DNA from: Polynucleobacter meluiroseus
GTDB lineage: Bacteria > Pseudomonadota > Gammaproteobacteria > Burkholderiales > Burkholderiaceae
Length of the DNA stretch: 62,528 bases
Direction of reading: 5' to 3'
Assembly (NCBI GenBank): GCA_945901245.1
Contig: CAMDKY010000005.1
Coordinates: 1-62,528, forward strand
Made by a program: the position numbers and the translations under genes. This document shows, piece after piece, positions 54,408 to 62,528 of this stretch (its first letter is position 1; each line of letters begins with the position of its first letter). The notes under the pieces are model-generated. The model ran no database searches and had not been told where the DNA came from. It was given only the letters and a program-made list of their open reading frames with translations.

Positions 54408-56207
54408 ATGCCTATCGATTACCGCGCACCCCTGGATGACATGCAATTTGTATTGCATCGCCTCATACCAATATCGACTATAAGCAACTTACCTGCTTAT
54501 GAGGATGTCGGCACCGATCTAGTCAATACTATTTTGGACGAGGCTGCTAAATTTGCAAATCAGGTATTGAGCCCCCTGAATTGGAGCGGTGATCAAGCTG
54601 GGTGTGTTTATCAGGATGGCGCTGTGCAAACGCCCGATGGATTTAAGCAGGCATATCAGCAATACAGTGAAGCCGGTTGGATGTCGCTGGCAGCCAATAC
54701 GGATTTTGGTGGTCAAGGATTACCACTGAGCTTAGCCACTCCGGTCAATGAGATGTGGCATTCAGCAAATATGGCTTTTATGCTTTGCCCAATGTTGACT
54801 GCTGGGGCGATTGAGGCAATTGAGCATCATGCAACGCCAGAGCAGCAAGCGATTTACTTGCCTCCTTTGATATCAGGACAGTGGGCCGGAACCATGAACC
54901 TTACTGAAGCTGCAGCAGGTTCTGATTTGTCGGCGGTGAGCACAAAGGCAGTGCCCGATGGCGATCACTTTCGAATTATTGGCACGAAGATCTACATTAC
55001 CTATGGTGAGCATGACTTTACGGAAAATACCATTCACTTGGTTTTAGCCCGTCTGCCGGATGCGCCAGCCGGGGTGAAGGGAATTTCGTTGTTTATTGTT
55101 CCGAAATGGTTGGTGAACCAGGATGGTAGCTTGGGTAGTCGCAATGATGTCCGCTGCCTATCGATTGAACATAAATTGGGAATTCATGCCAGTCCAACCG
55201 CGGTAATGGCATTTGGTGAAAAGACGGGAGCGATTGGGTATTTGGTGGGCGAGGCAAATCGCGGCTTAGAGTATATGTTTACGATGATGAATAACGCTCG
55301 ACTAGCAGTGGGTCTTGAGGGTGTTGCTATCGCAGAGCGCGCCTATCAACACGCAGCCTATTATGCAAAAGAGCGGGTACAGGGCAAAATCGCAGGTCGA
55401 TCTGAAAAATTACCGATCGTGCATCATGCGGATGTGCAGCGCATGCTCATGCGCATGAAGACCCAAACGGAGGCTATGCGTGCATTGGCCTATCTCGCTG
55501 CTGCACAATCCGATTTTGCACAAAAGCACCCTGAGAAAGCGATACGTGAAGCAAGTCAATTGCGTGTGGATTTATTAACGCCGATAGTGAAGGCCTGGTG
55601 CACAGAGCAAGCGATTGAAATTGCCTCCTTGGGTATTCAGGTTCATGGTGGCATGGGTTACATTGAGGAAACAGGAGTGGCTCAATACCTGCGAGATGCG
55701 CGGATAACTTCGATCTACGAGGGCGCCACCGGTATTCAAGCCATTGACTTATTGGGCCGCAAGATTATTCGTGATGAGGGCGCTGAGGCACGCCGCCTTC
55801 TTGCGGAAATACAGGCCTGCGCTACGGATTTGAGTTCATCCTCCAGCATCCCACTTCAGCAAATCGCTGCCGATTTACAAAAAGCAGTGCAATCCGTTAG
55901 CAAAGCGCTTGATTGGGTGCTACATGAACACGCTAGTAATCCGCAAGCGACCTTCACTGGGGCATATCCGCTCTTGCAGTGTTTTGGGTTTATTTGTGGT
56001 GGCTGGCTGATGGCTAAAGCAGCATTAGTGTCGGGTAGAATCTTACAAGGCGATACACGTAATGCATTTGCCCTGCAAAAAATAGCCAGCGCTACCTTCT
56101 ATTCTCAGGCGATCTTGCCTCAGGTGCATGGCCTTGCTGAGACGGTTTGCGCTGGAGCATCTTTGGCGCAAGCCATGCAGGATAGTCTGACGGATCTACT
56201 GCGTTAA
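54408..56207 (+). CDS. Acyl-CoA dehydrogenase, long DmdC-like form
   Basis: 599 residues, longer than ordinary acyl-CoA dehydrogenases and equal to DmdC (3-methylmercaptopropionyl-CoA dehydrogenase). MNLTEAAAGSDLSAV, the KIYITYGEHD loop, LGIHASPT and the late ITSIYEGATGIQAIDLL, which carries the catalytic glutamate, are visible. A C-terminal acyl-CoA dehydrogenase extension follows. It oxidises an acyl-CoA with FAD. Its end overlaps the convergent kinase gene by 4 bp. Confidence 0.87.
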   Translation: MPIDYRAPLDDMQFVLHRLIPISTISNLPAYEDVGTDLVNTILDEAAKFANQVLSPLNWSGDQAGCVYQDGAVQTPDGFKQAYQQYSEAGWMSLAANTDFGGQGLPLSLATPVNEMWHSANMAFMLCPMLTAGAIEAIEHHATPEQQAIYLPPLISGQWAGTMNLTEAAAGSDLSAVSTKAVPDGDHFRIIGTKIYITYGEHDFTENTIHLVLARLPDAPAGVKGISLFIVPKWLVNQDGSLGSRNDVRCLSIEHKLGIHASPTAVMAFGEKTGAIGYLVGEANRGLEYMFTMMNNARLAVGLEGVAIAERAYQHAAYYAKERVQGKIAGRSEKLPIVHHADVQRMLMRMKTQTEAMRALAYLAAAQSDFAQKHPEKAIREASQLRVDLLTPIVKAWCTEQAIEIASLGIQVHGGMGYIEETGVAQYLRDARITSIYEGATGIQAIDLLGRKIIRDEGAEARRLLAEIQACATDLSSSSSIPLQQIAADLQKAVQSVSKALDWVLHEHASNPQATFTGAYPLLQCFGFICGGWLMAKAALVSGRILQGDTRNAFALQKIASATFYSQAILPQVHGLAETVCAGASLAQAMQDSLTDLLR

Positions 56208-57214
56208 GGATTCGCAATGCAGGCCAAGCCAATTTCCGCCAATAGTCCAGATTTTTTACCATTTTCAGCAGCGTCTGCGGCGCTAGCATTGCCGTCAACC
56301 GCCCGTTGGGCTACCCCATGCAAGATGGCTGCGATCCGAAAAAAATTGTAGGCCATATAAAAATTCCAATTCGATTTGACTGTTCGGCCGGAATTGGATT
56401 CATACATGCTGATGTACTCTGCTTCAGACGGAATGCCTAAGCGCACTAAATCCAAGCCATGTATCCCGCGCCAGAGCGAAGGCGGGATACGCCAAGCCAT
56501 GCACTGGTATGAAAAATCCGCGATCGGGTGACCTAAGGTAGAAAGTTCCCAGTCCAAGACCCCAATCACTTTATTTTCATGGTGATCAAAGATCATGTTG
56601 TCTAAACGAAAATCACCGTGTACCAGTGTTGTTTCATCATCAATTGGAATATGGGGGGGTAACCATTCTATTAATGTGCTGAGGGCTGGCGGAATCGGAA
56701 GGGTAGACTCCTGCACTTGCCGTGACCAGCGACCTACTTGCCGTGCAAAATAATTTCCAGGCTTGCCAAAACTCTCTAAGCCCAGGGCTTTATAGTCAAC
56801 CCCATGAATGGCGGCAATGATGCGATTCATTTCTGCATAAATGGCTGATCGATCTTCCTTCTGAAGCTCTGGAAGGGATTGATCAGTGAAGGTGCGTCCA
56901 TCCACATAAGACATCAGGAAAAACGGGGTGCCAATGATGGATTCATCCTCACAATAAGCTAGCATCTGCGGAACTGGAACAGCGGTTTGAGCAAGTGCTG
57001 CCATTACCCGATACTCTCGATCAATGGCGTGTGCAGAAGGCATCAGCTTGCCAGCTGGTTTTTTTCGCAGAACGTACTGCTCTGTGCCGGCGCTCACCTT
57101 AAATGTGGGGTTTGATTGCCCCCCGACTAGCACCTCCACCTGAAGCGAGTCTGCACCCAGTCCAATCTGCTTGAGGTAACGCGTTAAGGCAATGGTATCG
57201 ATGGGTTGACGCAT
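56204..57214 (-). CDS. APH-family phosphotransferase (ACAD10/11- and LvaA-like kinase)
   Basis: 336 residues of the aminoglycoside phosphotransferase fold. The catalytic HGDFRLDN (H199-D201, N206) and the metal-binding DWE (221-223) are intact, as is VLRKKPAGKLMPSAH near the N-terminus. This subfamily, seen in mammalian ACAD10/11 and bacterial LvaA, phosphorylates the hydroxyl of 4-hydroxyacyl-CoAs, not drugs. The next genes encode an SDR and an acyl-CoA dehydrogenase, matching that kind of pathway. Confident family call; the substrate is inferred. Confidence 0.8.
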   Translation of the reverse strand: MRQPIDTIALTRYLKQIGLGADSLQVEVLVGGQSNPTFKVSAGTEQYVLRKKPAGKLMPSAHAIDREYRVMAALAQTAVPVPQMLAYCEDESIIGTPFFLMSYVDGRTFTDQSLPELQKEDRSAIYAEMNRIIAAIHGVDYKALGLESFGKPGNYFARQVGRWSRQVQESTLPIPPALSTLIEWLPPHIPIDDETTLVHGDFRLDNMIFDHHENKVIGVLDWELSTLGHPIADFSYQCMAWRIPPSLWRGIHGLDLVRLGIPSEAEYISMYESNSGRTVKSNWNFYMAYNFFRIAAILHGVAQRAVDGNASAADAAENGKKSGLLAEIGLACIANP

Positions 57215-57221
57215 GCTGGCG

Positions 57222-57998
57222 CTAGAGTGAGCTGACGAGATGGCCGCCGTCTATTGCAATAGTGCTCCCGGACATTGCTTTGCCAGCATCTGAGGCCAGT
57301 AATAAGATTGGACCATCTAAATCCGTGAGTTCGCTAAAGCGACGACTCGGTATGCGCATTCGGAGCTTTTCGCCAAGCTCGCCATTCAAGAAGTCACGAT
57401 TCAAATCAGTGATGACATACCCGGGCAGTATTGCGTTTACTCGAATATGGTGCCGCGCTAATTCAAGTGCCATGGTTTTGGTTGTTTGTATTACACCCGC
57501 TTTTGAAATCGCGTAGGGTGCAACGCCATTAATTTGCCGTTCACCTAAAATGGAGGCGATATTGATAATGGAGCCACCTTGCTTTGCTGCCACCATACGC
57601 CGTGCTGCTTCAGTGGCTACCAACCAAGAACCCTTTAAATTGGTATTCATCACGAGATCCCAATCGGATTCGCTTTGCTCTAACAAAGGTTTACTAATGG
57701 ATGTTCCTGCATTGTTTATCAGTATGCTTGGGTTGCCTACAGTGGCCACAGCATCGAAAAATGCCTTGACGCTATTGGCATTGGTTACATCGAGGGGAAA
57801 TGCGTGGGCCTTGCCACCGCCTTGTGTTATCTCAGCTACCGTATGTTGTAGCTGATCGATCCGCCTTGCACCAAGCACAATACTTGCGCCCATCCCAGCC
57901 AACATCATGCTGCAATGCCGCCCAATGCCGCTGGATGCCCCAGTGACTACTGCCAACGAACCATTCAAGCGAAAGCGGTCAATCGGCAATGTGCTCAC
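57222..57998 (-). CDS. Short-chain dehydrogenase/reductase
   Basis: 258 residues. TGASSGIG (19-26), NNAG (95-98), S149 and YAISK (Y162, K166) give a complete SDR active site. It lies 7 bp upstream of the kinase and overlaps the acyl-CoA dehydrogenase gene by 4 bp (ATGA). In such operons SDRs oxidise 3-hydroxyacyl-CoA intermediates; that role is inferred. Confidence 0.87.
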   Translation of the reverse strand: MSTLPIDRFRLNGSLAVVTGASSGIGRHCSMMLAGMGASIVLGARRIDQLQHTVAEITQGGGKAHAFPLDVTNANSVKAFFDAVATVGNPSILINNAGTSISKPLLEQSESDWDLVMNTNLKGSWLVATEAARRMVAAKQGGSIINIASILGERQINGVAPYAISKAGVIQTTKTMALELARHHIRVNAILPGYVITDLNRDFLNGELGEKLRMRIPSRRFSELTDLDGPILLLASDAGKAMSGSTIAIDGGHLVSSL

Positions 57999-59158
57999 TG
58001 CTTCTGATCCAATATTTTTCTGGCCATACTCCAGCGATGGACTTCGCTTGGACCATCATAAATTCGAAAGCCGCGCATGTCCGTAAAGATTCGCATCACT
58101 GCAGTCTCTCCGGTCACGCCTTGCCCACCTAAGATTTGCACGCACCGGTCAACGACGCGCCACTCTGCTTCAGAGCAGATGACCTTCGCGCGGCTTGATT
58201 CGTAATTGCATTTATTGCCTTGATCCAATAACCAAGCGGTATGCAAAATGTGCAGTCGCGCTGTTTGCAGATCCATATCGTTGTCGGCCAGCATAAATCC
58301 AATGCCTTCATGATCCCCCAGCCGTTTTCCAAATGCCTGACGTTTTTGTGCGTACGCTAAGGCGATATCGTGGGCTCGACGCGCTTGCCCGAGCCAGCGC
58401 ATGCAGTGGGTGAGTCGTGCCGGCGCAAGCCGAATTTGGGCATAGCGAAAGCCTTGCCCGAGCTCACCTAGAATCTGATCGGCCGGAATGCGCAGTTGGT
58501 CAAAGCGCAATACACCATGGCCGCCCGTGAAGCACTGGTCCATTGCATCCATATTTCGTTCAATGCTGATTCCCGGACTATTCATGTCCGCCAAGAACAT
58601 GGTGGCTTGATCATCCTCAGTGCGTGCCATGATGATGACGTAGTCAGCGCCATCGGCTCCAGTAATAAACCATTTGCGCCCATTTAGAACGTAGTCATTG
58701 CCATCCCGCACTGCTGAGGTTAAGAGCATCGACGGATCTGAGCCTGCTCCGGGCGAGGGTTCGGTCATAGCAAAGCACGAGCGTAGTTTTCCTTCTATCT
58801 GTGGAATTAGCCAGCGCTTCTGCTGGTCCGCATTGGCTACGTGTTCCATTAAATGAATATTGCCTTCATCTGGAGCATGAATATTCATTGCAATGGGCCC
58901 AAGGCGCGAATATCCGGCCTCCTCAAACACAACGGCTTTTTCAACGTGACTTAGACCAAGTCCACCATGCTTTTTGGAGGCATGGGGGGTCAATAAACCC
59001 GCTTTTTTAGCTAAGCCAATCAGCTCTTGTCGAAACTCTGGGGTTGGGCCATGCTGGGTTTCACGCGGGTCGCCTTCCATCGGGATGATCGTTTGATGGA
59101 TGAATAGGCGCGTTTGTTCTTGAAGGGCAATTAACTCAGGGGTGAGGGAAAAGTTCAT
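57995..59158 (-). CDS. Acyl-CoA dehydrogenase (ACAD10/11- and LvaC-like)
   Basis: About 387 residues from ATG 59158; earlier in-frame codons encode a sequence unlike the family. MTEPSPGAGSDPSMLLTSA, GRKWFITGADGADYVIIMART, RDGNDYV and the C-terminal QILGGQGVTGETAVMRIFTDMRGFRIYDGPSEVH type end (split here) are conserved. ACAD11-like dehydrogenases often act with an APH-type kinase on 4-hydroxyacyl-CoA. It is the first gene of the minus-strand dehydrogenase-SDR-kinase unit. Confidence 0.87.
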   Translation of the reverse strand: MNFSLTPELIALQEQTRLFIHQTIIPMEGDPRETQHGPTPEFRQELIGLAKKAGLLTPHASKKHGGLGLSHVEKAVVFEEAGYSRLGPIAMNIHAPDEGNIHLMEHVANADQQKRWLIPQIEGKLRSCFAMTEPSPGAGSDPSMLLTSAVRDGNDYVLNGRKWFITGADGADYVIIMARTEDDQATMFLADMNSPGISIERNMDAMDQCFTGGHGVLRFDQLRIPADQILGELGQGFRYAQIRLAPARLTHCMRWLGQARRAHDIALAYAQKRQAFGKRLGDHEGIGFMLADNDMDLQTARLHILHTAWLLDQGNKCNYESSRAKVICSEAEWRVVDRCVQILGGQGVTGETAVMRIFTDMRGFRIYDGPSEVHRWSMARKILDQKQ

Positions 59159-59301
59159 ATCCCATTGTAATAGCAGGAATTTACAGAAATTTGATAAATC
59201 GTAAATCCACGATCGATACATGGATTAGGGTTTTCGCTATGCAAATAAACGGAATAGATCCGCTATTCTCAATACCTTAAATAAATTCGGGTTTTTTCAC
59301 T

Positions 59302-60075
59302 GTGCTTGCAGACGATTGCATTTTAAAGACGGAAAGTCTGACGAAATCTTTTGGTGGATTTACGGCAGTGAGTAACGTTAACCTTCGGGTTCAGCGTGGA
59401 ACCATCCATGCCTTAATTGGGCCTAATGGGGCTGGCAAAACAACCTGTTTTAATTTATTGACGAAATTTTTGGAGCCGACTGCAGGTCATATTAAGTTTA
59501 ATGGGCTCGATATAACAAAGGAAAAGCCAGCGCAGATTGCCAAGCGCGGCATCATTCGTTCGTTTCAAATATCAGCAGTTTTTCCCCATATGACTGCACT
59601 TGAAAACGTGCGCATTGGTCTGCAGCAAGAGCTGGGCACATCCTTCTATTTTTGGAAAAGTGAAAAATCACTTGATGTTCTTAATGCAAGGGCGATGGAG
59701 GCACTCAAGCAGGTAGGCTTAGAGGCATTTGCCGATGAAATGGCGGTCAATCTGCCGTATGGGCGCAAGCGGGCCCTCGAAATTGCGGCAACGGTTGCGA
59801 TGAACCCAGAACTAATGCTGTTGGATGAGCCAACCCAGGGTATGGGCCACGAGGATGTCAGCTTGGTAACTGATTTGATTAAGCGGGTATCGGCCGGTAG
59901 AACGGTCTTAATGGTCGAACACAATATGAAAGTAGTCGCCAATATTGCAACTACGATCTCGGTTTTACAGCGGGGCGAAATTATTGCTGAAGGTTCTTAT
60001 GAGGTGGTCTCTCAAAATCCACTCGTGATGGAAGCCTATATGGGTACTACAGATACCGAATTACAGGGCCATTGA
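59302..60075 (+). CDS. livG: Branched-chain amino acid-type ABC transporter ATPase (LivG)
   Basis: 257 residues. Walker A GPNGAGKTT, the LivG-type YGRKRALEIA signature and Walker B LMLLDEPTQGMGHED are intact. Start is GTG. It heads a livG-livF-SBP-livH cluster for uptake of amino acids or other small amides/carboxylates. The order with ATPases first is unusual but seen in Burkholderiales. The true substrate may be an acid used by the neighbouring acyl-CoA genes. Confidence 0.87.
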   Translation: MLADDCILKTESLTKSFGGFTAVSNVNLRVQRGTIHALIGPNGAGKTTCFNLLTKFLEPTAGHIKFNGLDITKEKPAQIAKRGIIRSFQISAVFPHMTALENVRIGLQQELGTSFYFWKSEKSLDVLNARAMEALKQVGLEAFADEMAVNLPYGRKRALEIAATVAMNPELMLLDEPTQGMGHEDVSLVTDLIKRVSAGRTVLMVEHNMKVVANIATTISVLQRGEIIAEGSYEVVSQNPLVMEAYMGTTDTELQGH

Positions 60076-60081
60076 TTCAAG

Positions 60082-60789
60082 ATGACTATCCCAGCACTCG
60101 AAATTCAGGATCTCAATGCATGGTACGGCGAATCGCATGTTCTTCACGGAATCAATGTGACCGTTGAAAAAGGTGAGGTGGTTTGTTTCTTGGGTCGAAA
60201 TGGGGCCGGACGAACCACCACCTTGCGATCCATCTTGGGCTTAGTGAGCAGCCGAACGGGCTCCATTAAAGTCAATGGCCAAGAGGTAATCGGGATGCCG
60301 ACTTACCAGGTCGCTAAATTAGGTATTGGATACTGCCCTGAAGAGCGCGGCATATTTACAAGCCTCACCTGCGAGCAAAATTTTTTATTGCCACCTAAAG
60401 TCGGGGATGGCATGGCCATGTCGGTGGATGAGATTTATCACATGTTTCCTAATTTATATGAGCGCCGCGCCAGTCCAGGCGGCAAACTCTCGGGCGGCGA
60501 GCAGCAAATGTTGGCCATTGCGCGGATTTTACGAACAGGTGCAAACTTGCTGTTATTAGACGAAATCACCGAGGGCTTAGCGCCCGTGATTGTGCAAAAG
60601 CTAGCCGAAGTGGTACGAGCCTTGAAAGAGCGTGGCTTCACCATTGTCCTCGTAGAGCAGAATTTTCGATTTGCTTCCAAGCTCGCTGACAAAAACTATG
60701 TCATTGAGCATGGTCAAGTTGTAAAAATTGTTGAGAGAAATCAACTGGACGCAAGTCAGGAAGAGCTCAAGACATTATTGGGTGTTTAG
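60082..60789 (+). CDS. livF: Branched-chain amino acid-type ABC transporter ATPase (LivF)
   Basis: 235 residues. The signature LSGGEQQMLAIARIL and Walker B LLLLDEITEGLAP are normal. The Walker A reads GRNGAGRTTT, with arginine 44 in place of the usual lysine. The adjacent livG keeps its lysine. It follows livG by 6 bp and precedes the binding protein by 27 bp. Confidence 0.88.
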   Translation: MTIPALEIQDLNAWYGESHVLHGINVTVEKGEVVCFLGRNGAGRTTTLRSILGLVSSRTGSIKVNGQEVIGMPTYQVAKLGIGYCPEERGIFTSLTCEQNFLLPPKVGDGMAMSVDEIYHMFPNLYERRASPGGKLSGGEQQMLAIARILRTGANLLLLDEITEGLAPVIVQKLAEVVRALKERGFTIVLVEQNFRFASKLADKNYVIEHGQVVKIVERNQLDASQEELKTLLGV

Positions 60790-60816
60790 TAAAAAAGTTC
60801 AAAAGGAGAAGTTCAA

Positions 60817-62031
60817 ATGAAAAAAACTGCAATTGCAACATTGGCCGCATCCTGTTTTTTGGCAGCAGCGATGCCTGTTCATGCCCAAACTGTCTCGGAC
60901 AATGAGATTCGAATTGGCGTCTTAACTGACTTATCTGGTATTTACTCAGCGATTGAAGGTCCTGGCGCGGTATTGGCTGCACAAATGGCGGCGAGGGATT
61001 TCGGCGGACAGGTACTCGGCAAGAAGATTGTGATTACGTCAGCAGACACCCAGTCAAAAGCGGATTTAGCCAGCTCGAAAGCCCGTGAAATGTTTGAGCG
61101 GGATAAGGTCGATATGATTGTGGGTAACGTTTCTACTGCATCCGCCCTAGCGGCAATGGAAGTGGCAGAGCAATTTAAGAAAGTATCGATCGTCACTGGC
61201 GCAGCTTCCCTACAAATTACCAACGAAAAATGCACCCCATATAACGTGCATTACGTGTATGACACCTATGCTTTATCACGCGGTACCGGTAAGGCAGTGG
61301 TTGACTCAGGCAAAAAAACCTGGTTCTTTGTCACTGCTGACTACGCCTTTGGTCATACCTTAGAGCGTGATACTACTGAGGTTGTTGTGGCCAATGGCGG
61401 TAAGGTTCTAGGTAGCGTAAAGCACCCCATTAATACCCAAGACTTCTCGTCTTTTATGGCGCAAGCACAAGCTTCCAAGGCAGAAATCATTGGCTTGGCT
61501 AATGCCGGCGGCGATACGATTGGATCGGTTAAGCAGGCAGCAGAGCTGGGTATCATGAACTCGAAACAAACCGTTGTTCCCCTCCTGATGTTTACGAGTG
61601 ATATTCAAGCCTTAGGCCTTAAGCAAACCTCGGGCATGACATTTACCGAAGGATGGTACTGGGATCACAGCGATGCCAACCGGAAATTTGCTGAGCGCTT
61701 CATGAAAGAGTTCAAAGGCAAGGCTCCAACATCTCCTCAGGCGGGTGTTTATTCTGCAACTTTGCAGTACCTAAAGGCGATTGATGCAGCTAAAACCGAT
61801 AACTCCGATGCGGTGATGAAGCAAATGAAAGCAGTTGAAATTAACGATGGTCTCTTTAGGGGCAAAATTCGTGCGGATGGAAAGTTTGAGCATGACATGT
61901 TCTTGTTAGAAGTCAAAAAGCCCAATGAATCCAAAAATCCAAACGATGTCGCTAAAGTGATTAAAGTCATTGCTGCGAAGGATGCAACCTTGCCATTGGC
62001 TCAATCCAAGTGCAAATTGGTTACTAAATAA
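60817..62031 (+). CDS. Periplasmic substrate-binding protein of Liv-type ABC transporter
   Basis: 404 residues. A clear signal peptide (AIATLAASCFLAAAMPVHA) is followed by a Peripla_BP_6 domain with IRIGVLTDLSGIYSAIEGPG and VDMIVGNVSTASALA. AAGGAG precedes the ATG. It lies between livF and livH on the same strand. The ligand could be a branched-chain amino acid, an aromatic acid or another amide; not determinable. Confidence 0.9.
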   Translation: MKKTAIATLAASCFLAAAMPVHAQTVSDNEIRIGVLTDLSGIYSAIEGPGAVLAAQMAARDFGGQVLGKKIVITSADTQSKADLASSKAREMFERDKVDMIVGNVSTASALAAMEVAEQFKKVSIVTGAASLQITNEKCTPYNVHYVYDTYALSRGTGKAVVDSGKKTWFFVTADYAFGHTLERDTTEVVVANGGKVLGSVKHPINTQDFSSFMAQAQASKAEIIGLANAGGDTIGSVKQAAELGIMNSKQTVVPLLMFTSDIQALGLKQTSGMTFTEGWYWDHSDANRKFAERFMKEFKGKAPTSPQAGVYSATLQYLKAIDAAKTDNSDAVMKQMKAVEINDGLFRGKIRADGKFEHDMFLLEVKKPNESKNPNDVAKVIKVIAAKDATLPLAQSKCKLVTK

Positions 62032-62048
62032 GCAAAAGCGAACTAGTC

Positions 62049-62528
62049 ATGTTTGAGTTACTCGGAATTACACCGCAAGCCCTGGTTTCGCAGCTCTTGA
62101 TTGGACTGATTAATGGTTCTTTCTATGCGCTGCTCAGTTTGGGTTTAGCCGTAATTTTTGGTTTGTTGAATGTGATTAACTTCACCCATGGTGCTCAATA
62201 CATGTTGGGCGCCATGGTTGCCTGGATTGGACTAACTCAGGTAGGCCATTGGATTGGAATGCCTGAGTTCCAGCTTAACTATTTCGTTGCCTTATTTTTA
62301 GCGCCTTTAATCGTAGGGCTTTTTAGCATCGTGATTGAAAAAACGATGCTAAAGCGTCTTTATCACCTCGATCATCTGTATGGACTGTTGCTGACCTTTG
62401 GTCTTGCGTTGGTGATTGAGGGGATGTTCCGCCATTGGTTTGGTGCCCTTGGTAATAGTTATCCGGTTCCGGAGCTATTACAGGGCGGTTTTCGGGTAGG
62501 AGAACTGTTTTTGCCCTACTACCGTCTG
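62049..62528 (+). CDS. livH: Liv-type ABC transporter permease (LivH), truncated by the window edge
   Basis: 160 codons are visible from ATG 62049, 18 bp after the binding-protein stop, and the frame runs off the end. LLIGLINGSFYALLSLGLAVIFGLLNVINFTHG is the family's classic start (split here at the second helix), followed by several membrane spans. It is the first inner-membrane permease of the system; livM is presumably beyond the window. Confidence 0.9.
   Translation, partial: MFELLGITPQALVSQLLIGLINGSFYALLSLGLAVIFGLLNVINFTHGAQYMLGAMVAWIGLTQVGHWIGMPEFQLNYFVALFLAPLIVGLFSIVIEKTMLKRLYHLDHLYGLLLTFGLALVIEGMFRHWFGALGNSYPVPELLQGGFRVGELFLPYYRL

Overview
The window looks like a chromosomal segment of a moderately low-GC betaproteobacterium of the Burkholderiaceae, most like a freshwater Polynucleobacter-type organism. 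This is inferred from the run yggT-lysS-prfB-recJ-lolCD-tatD-comEC, the several orphan Bug-type (TctC) periplasmic binding proteins, and the Liv/acyl-CoA gene style. No rRNA, tRNA, CRISPR array, insertion sequence or phage gene was recognised.

Region 1 (about 1-8.2 kb) holds a decayed Bug binding-protein gene, an aldehyde dehydrogenase, a short-chain dehydrogenase and a TauE/SafE-type exporter on the plus strand. Facing them on the minus strand are a Bug protein, a thiamine-diphosphate enzyme and an FAD-linked 2-hydroxyacid oxidase.

Region 2 (about 8.3-36.5 kb) is an organosulfonate catabolic island. Sulfolactate is handled by two stereo-complementary dehydrogenases (slcC-like, comC-like) and the sulfo-lyase SuyAB, with a GntR/HutC regulator (suyR-like). 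Sulfoacetate is activated and reduced by SauT- and SauS-like enzymes. A TRAP transporter, a GMC oxidoreductase (isethionate dehydrogenase-like) and a beta-keto-acid cleavage enzyme form a third input. These converge on sulfoacetaldehyde and Xsc, which gives acetyl phosphate and sulfite. Pta then makes acetyl-CoA and the SoeABC molybdoenzyme oxidises sulfite to sulfate; TauE- and SulP-type carriers could export sulfite or sulfate. A CobS/CobT-like AAA+/VWA pair is divergent from xsc. A shared palindrome (TTTGTTC-N9-GAACAAA-like) lies upstream of xsc, between iclR-pta-soeABC and the Bug-sauST genes, and upstream of the TRAP operon. In the last two places two copies sit exactly 71 bp apart, suggesting one IclR-controlled regulon.

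Region 3 (36.5-41 kb) holds a ferredoxin-NADP reductase, another Bug protein, a TauD/TfdA-type dioxygenase and an enolase-superfamily enzyme. Region 4 (41-52.5 kb) is housekeeping: YggT, LysS, RF2 with its programmed +1 frameshift, RecJ, a phosphoglycerate-mutase-like protein, LolC/LolD, TatD and ComEC. Region 5 (52.7-62.5 kb) is an acyl-CoA catabolic block: two acyl-CoA dehydrogenases, a CoA ligase, an APH-like kinase and an SDR, reminiscent of 4-hydroxyacid (levulinate, lva) pathways. It is followed by a branched-chain-amino-acid-type ABC transporter that runs off the right edge.
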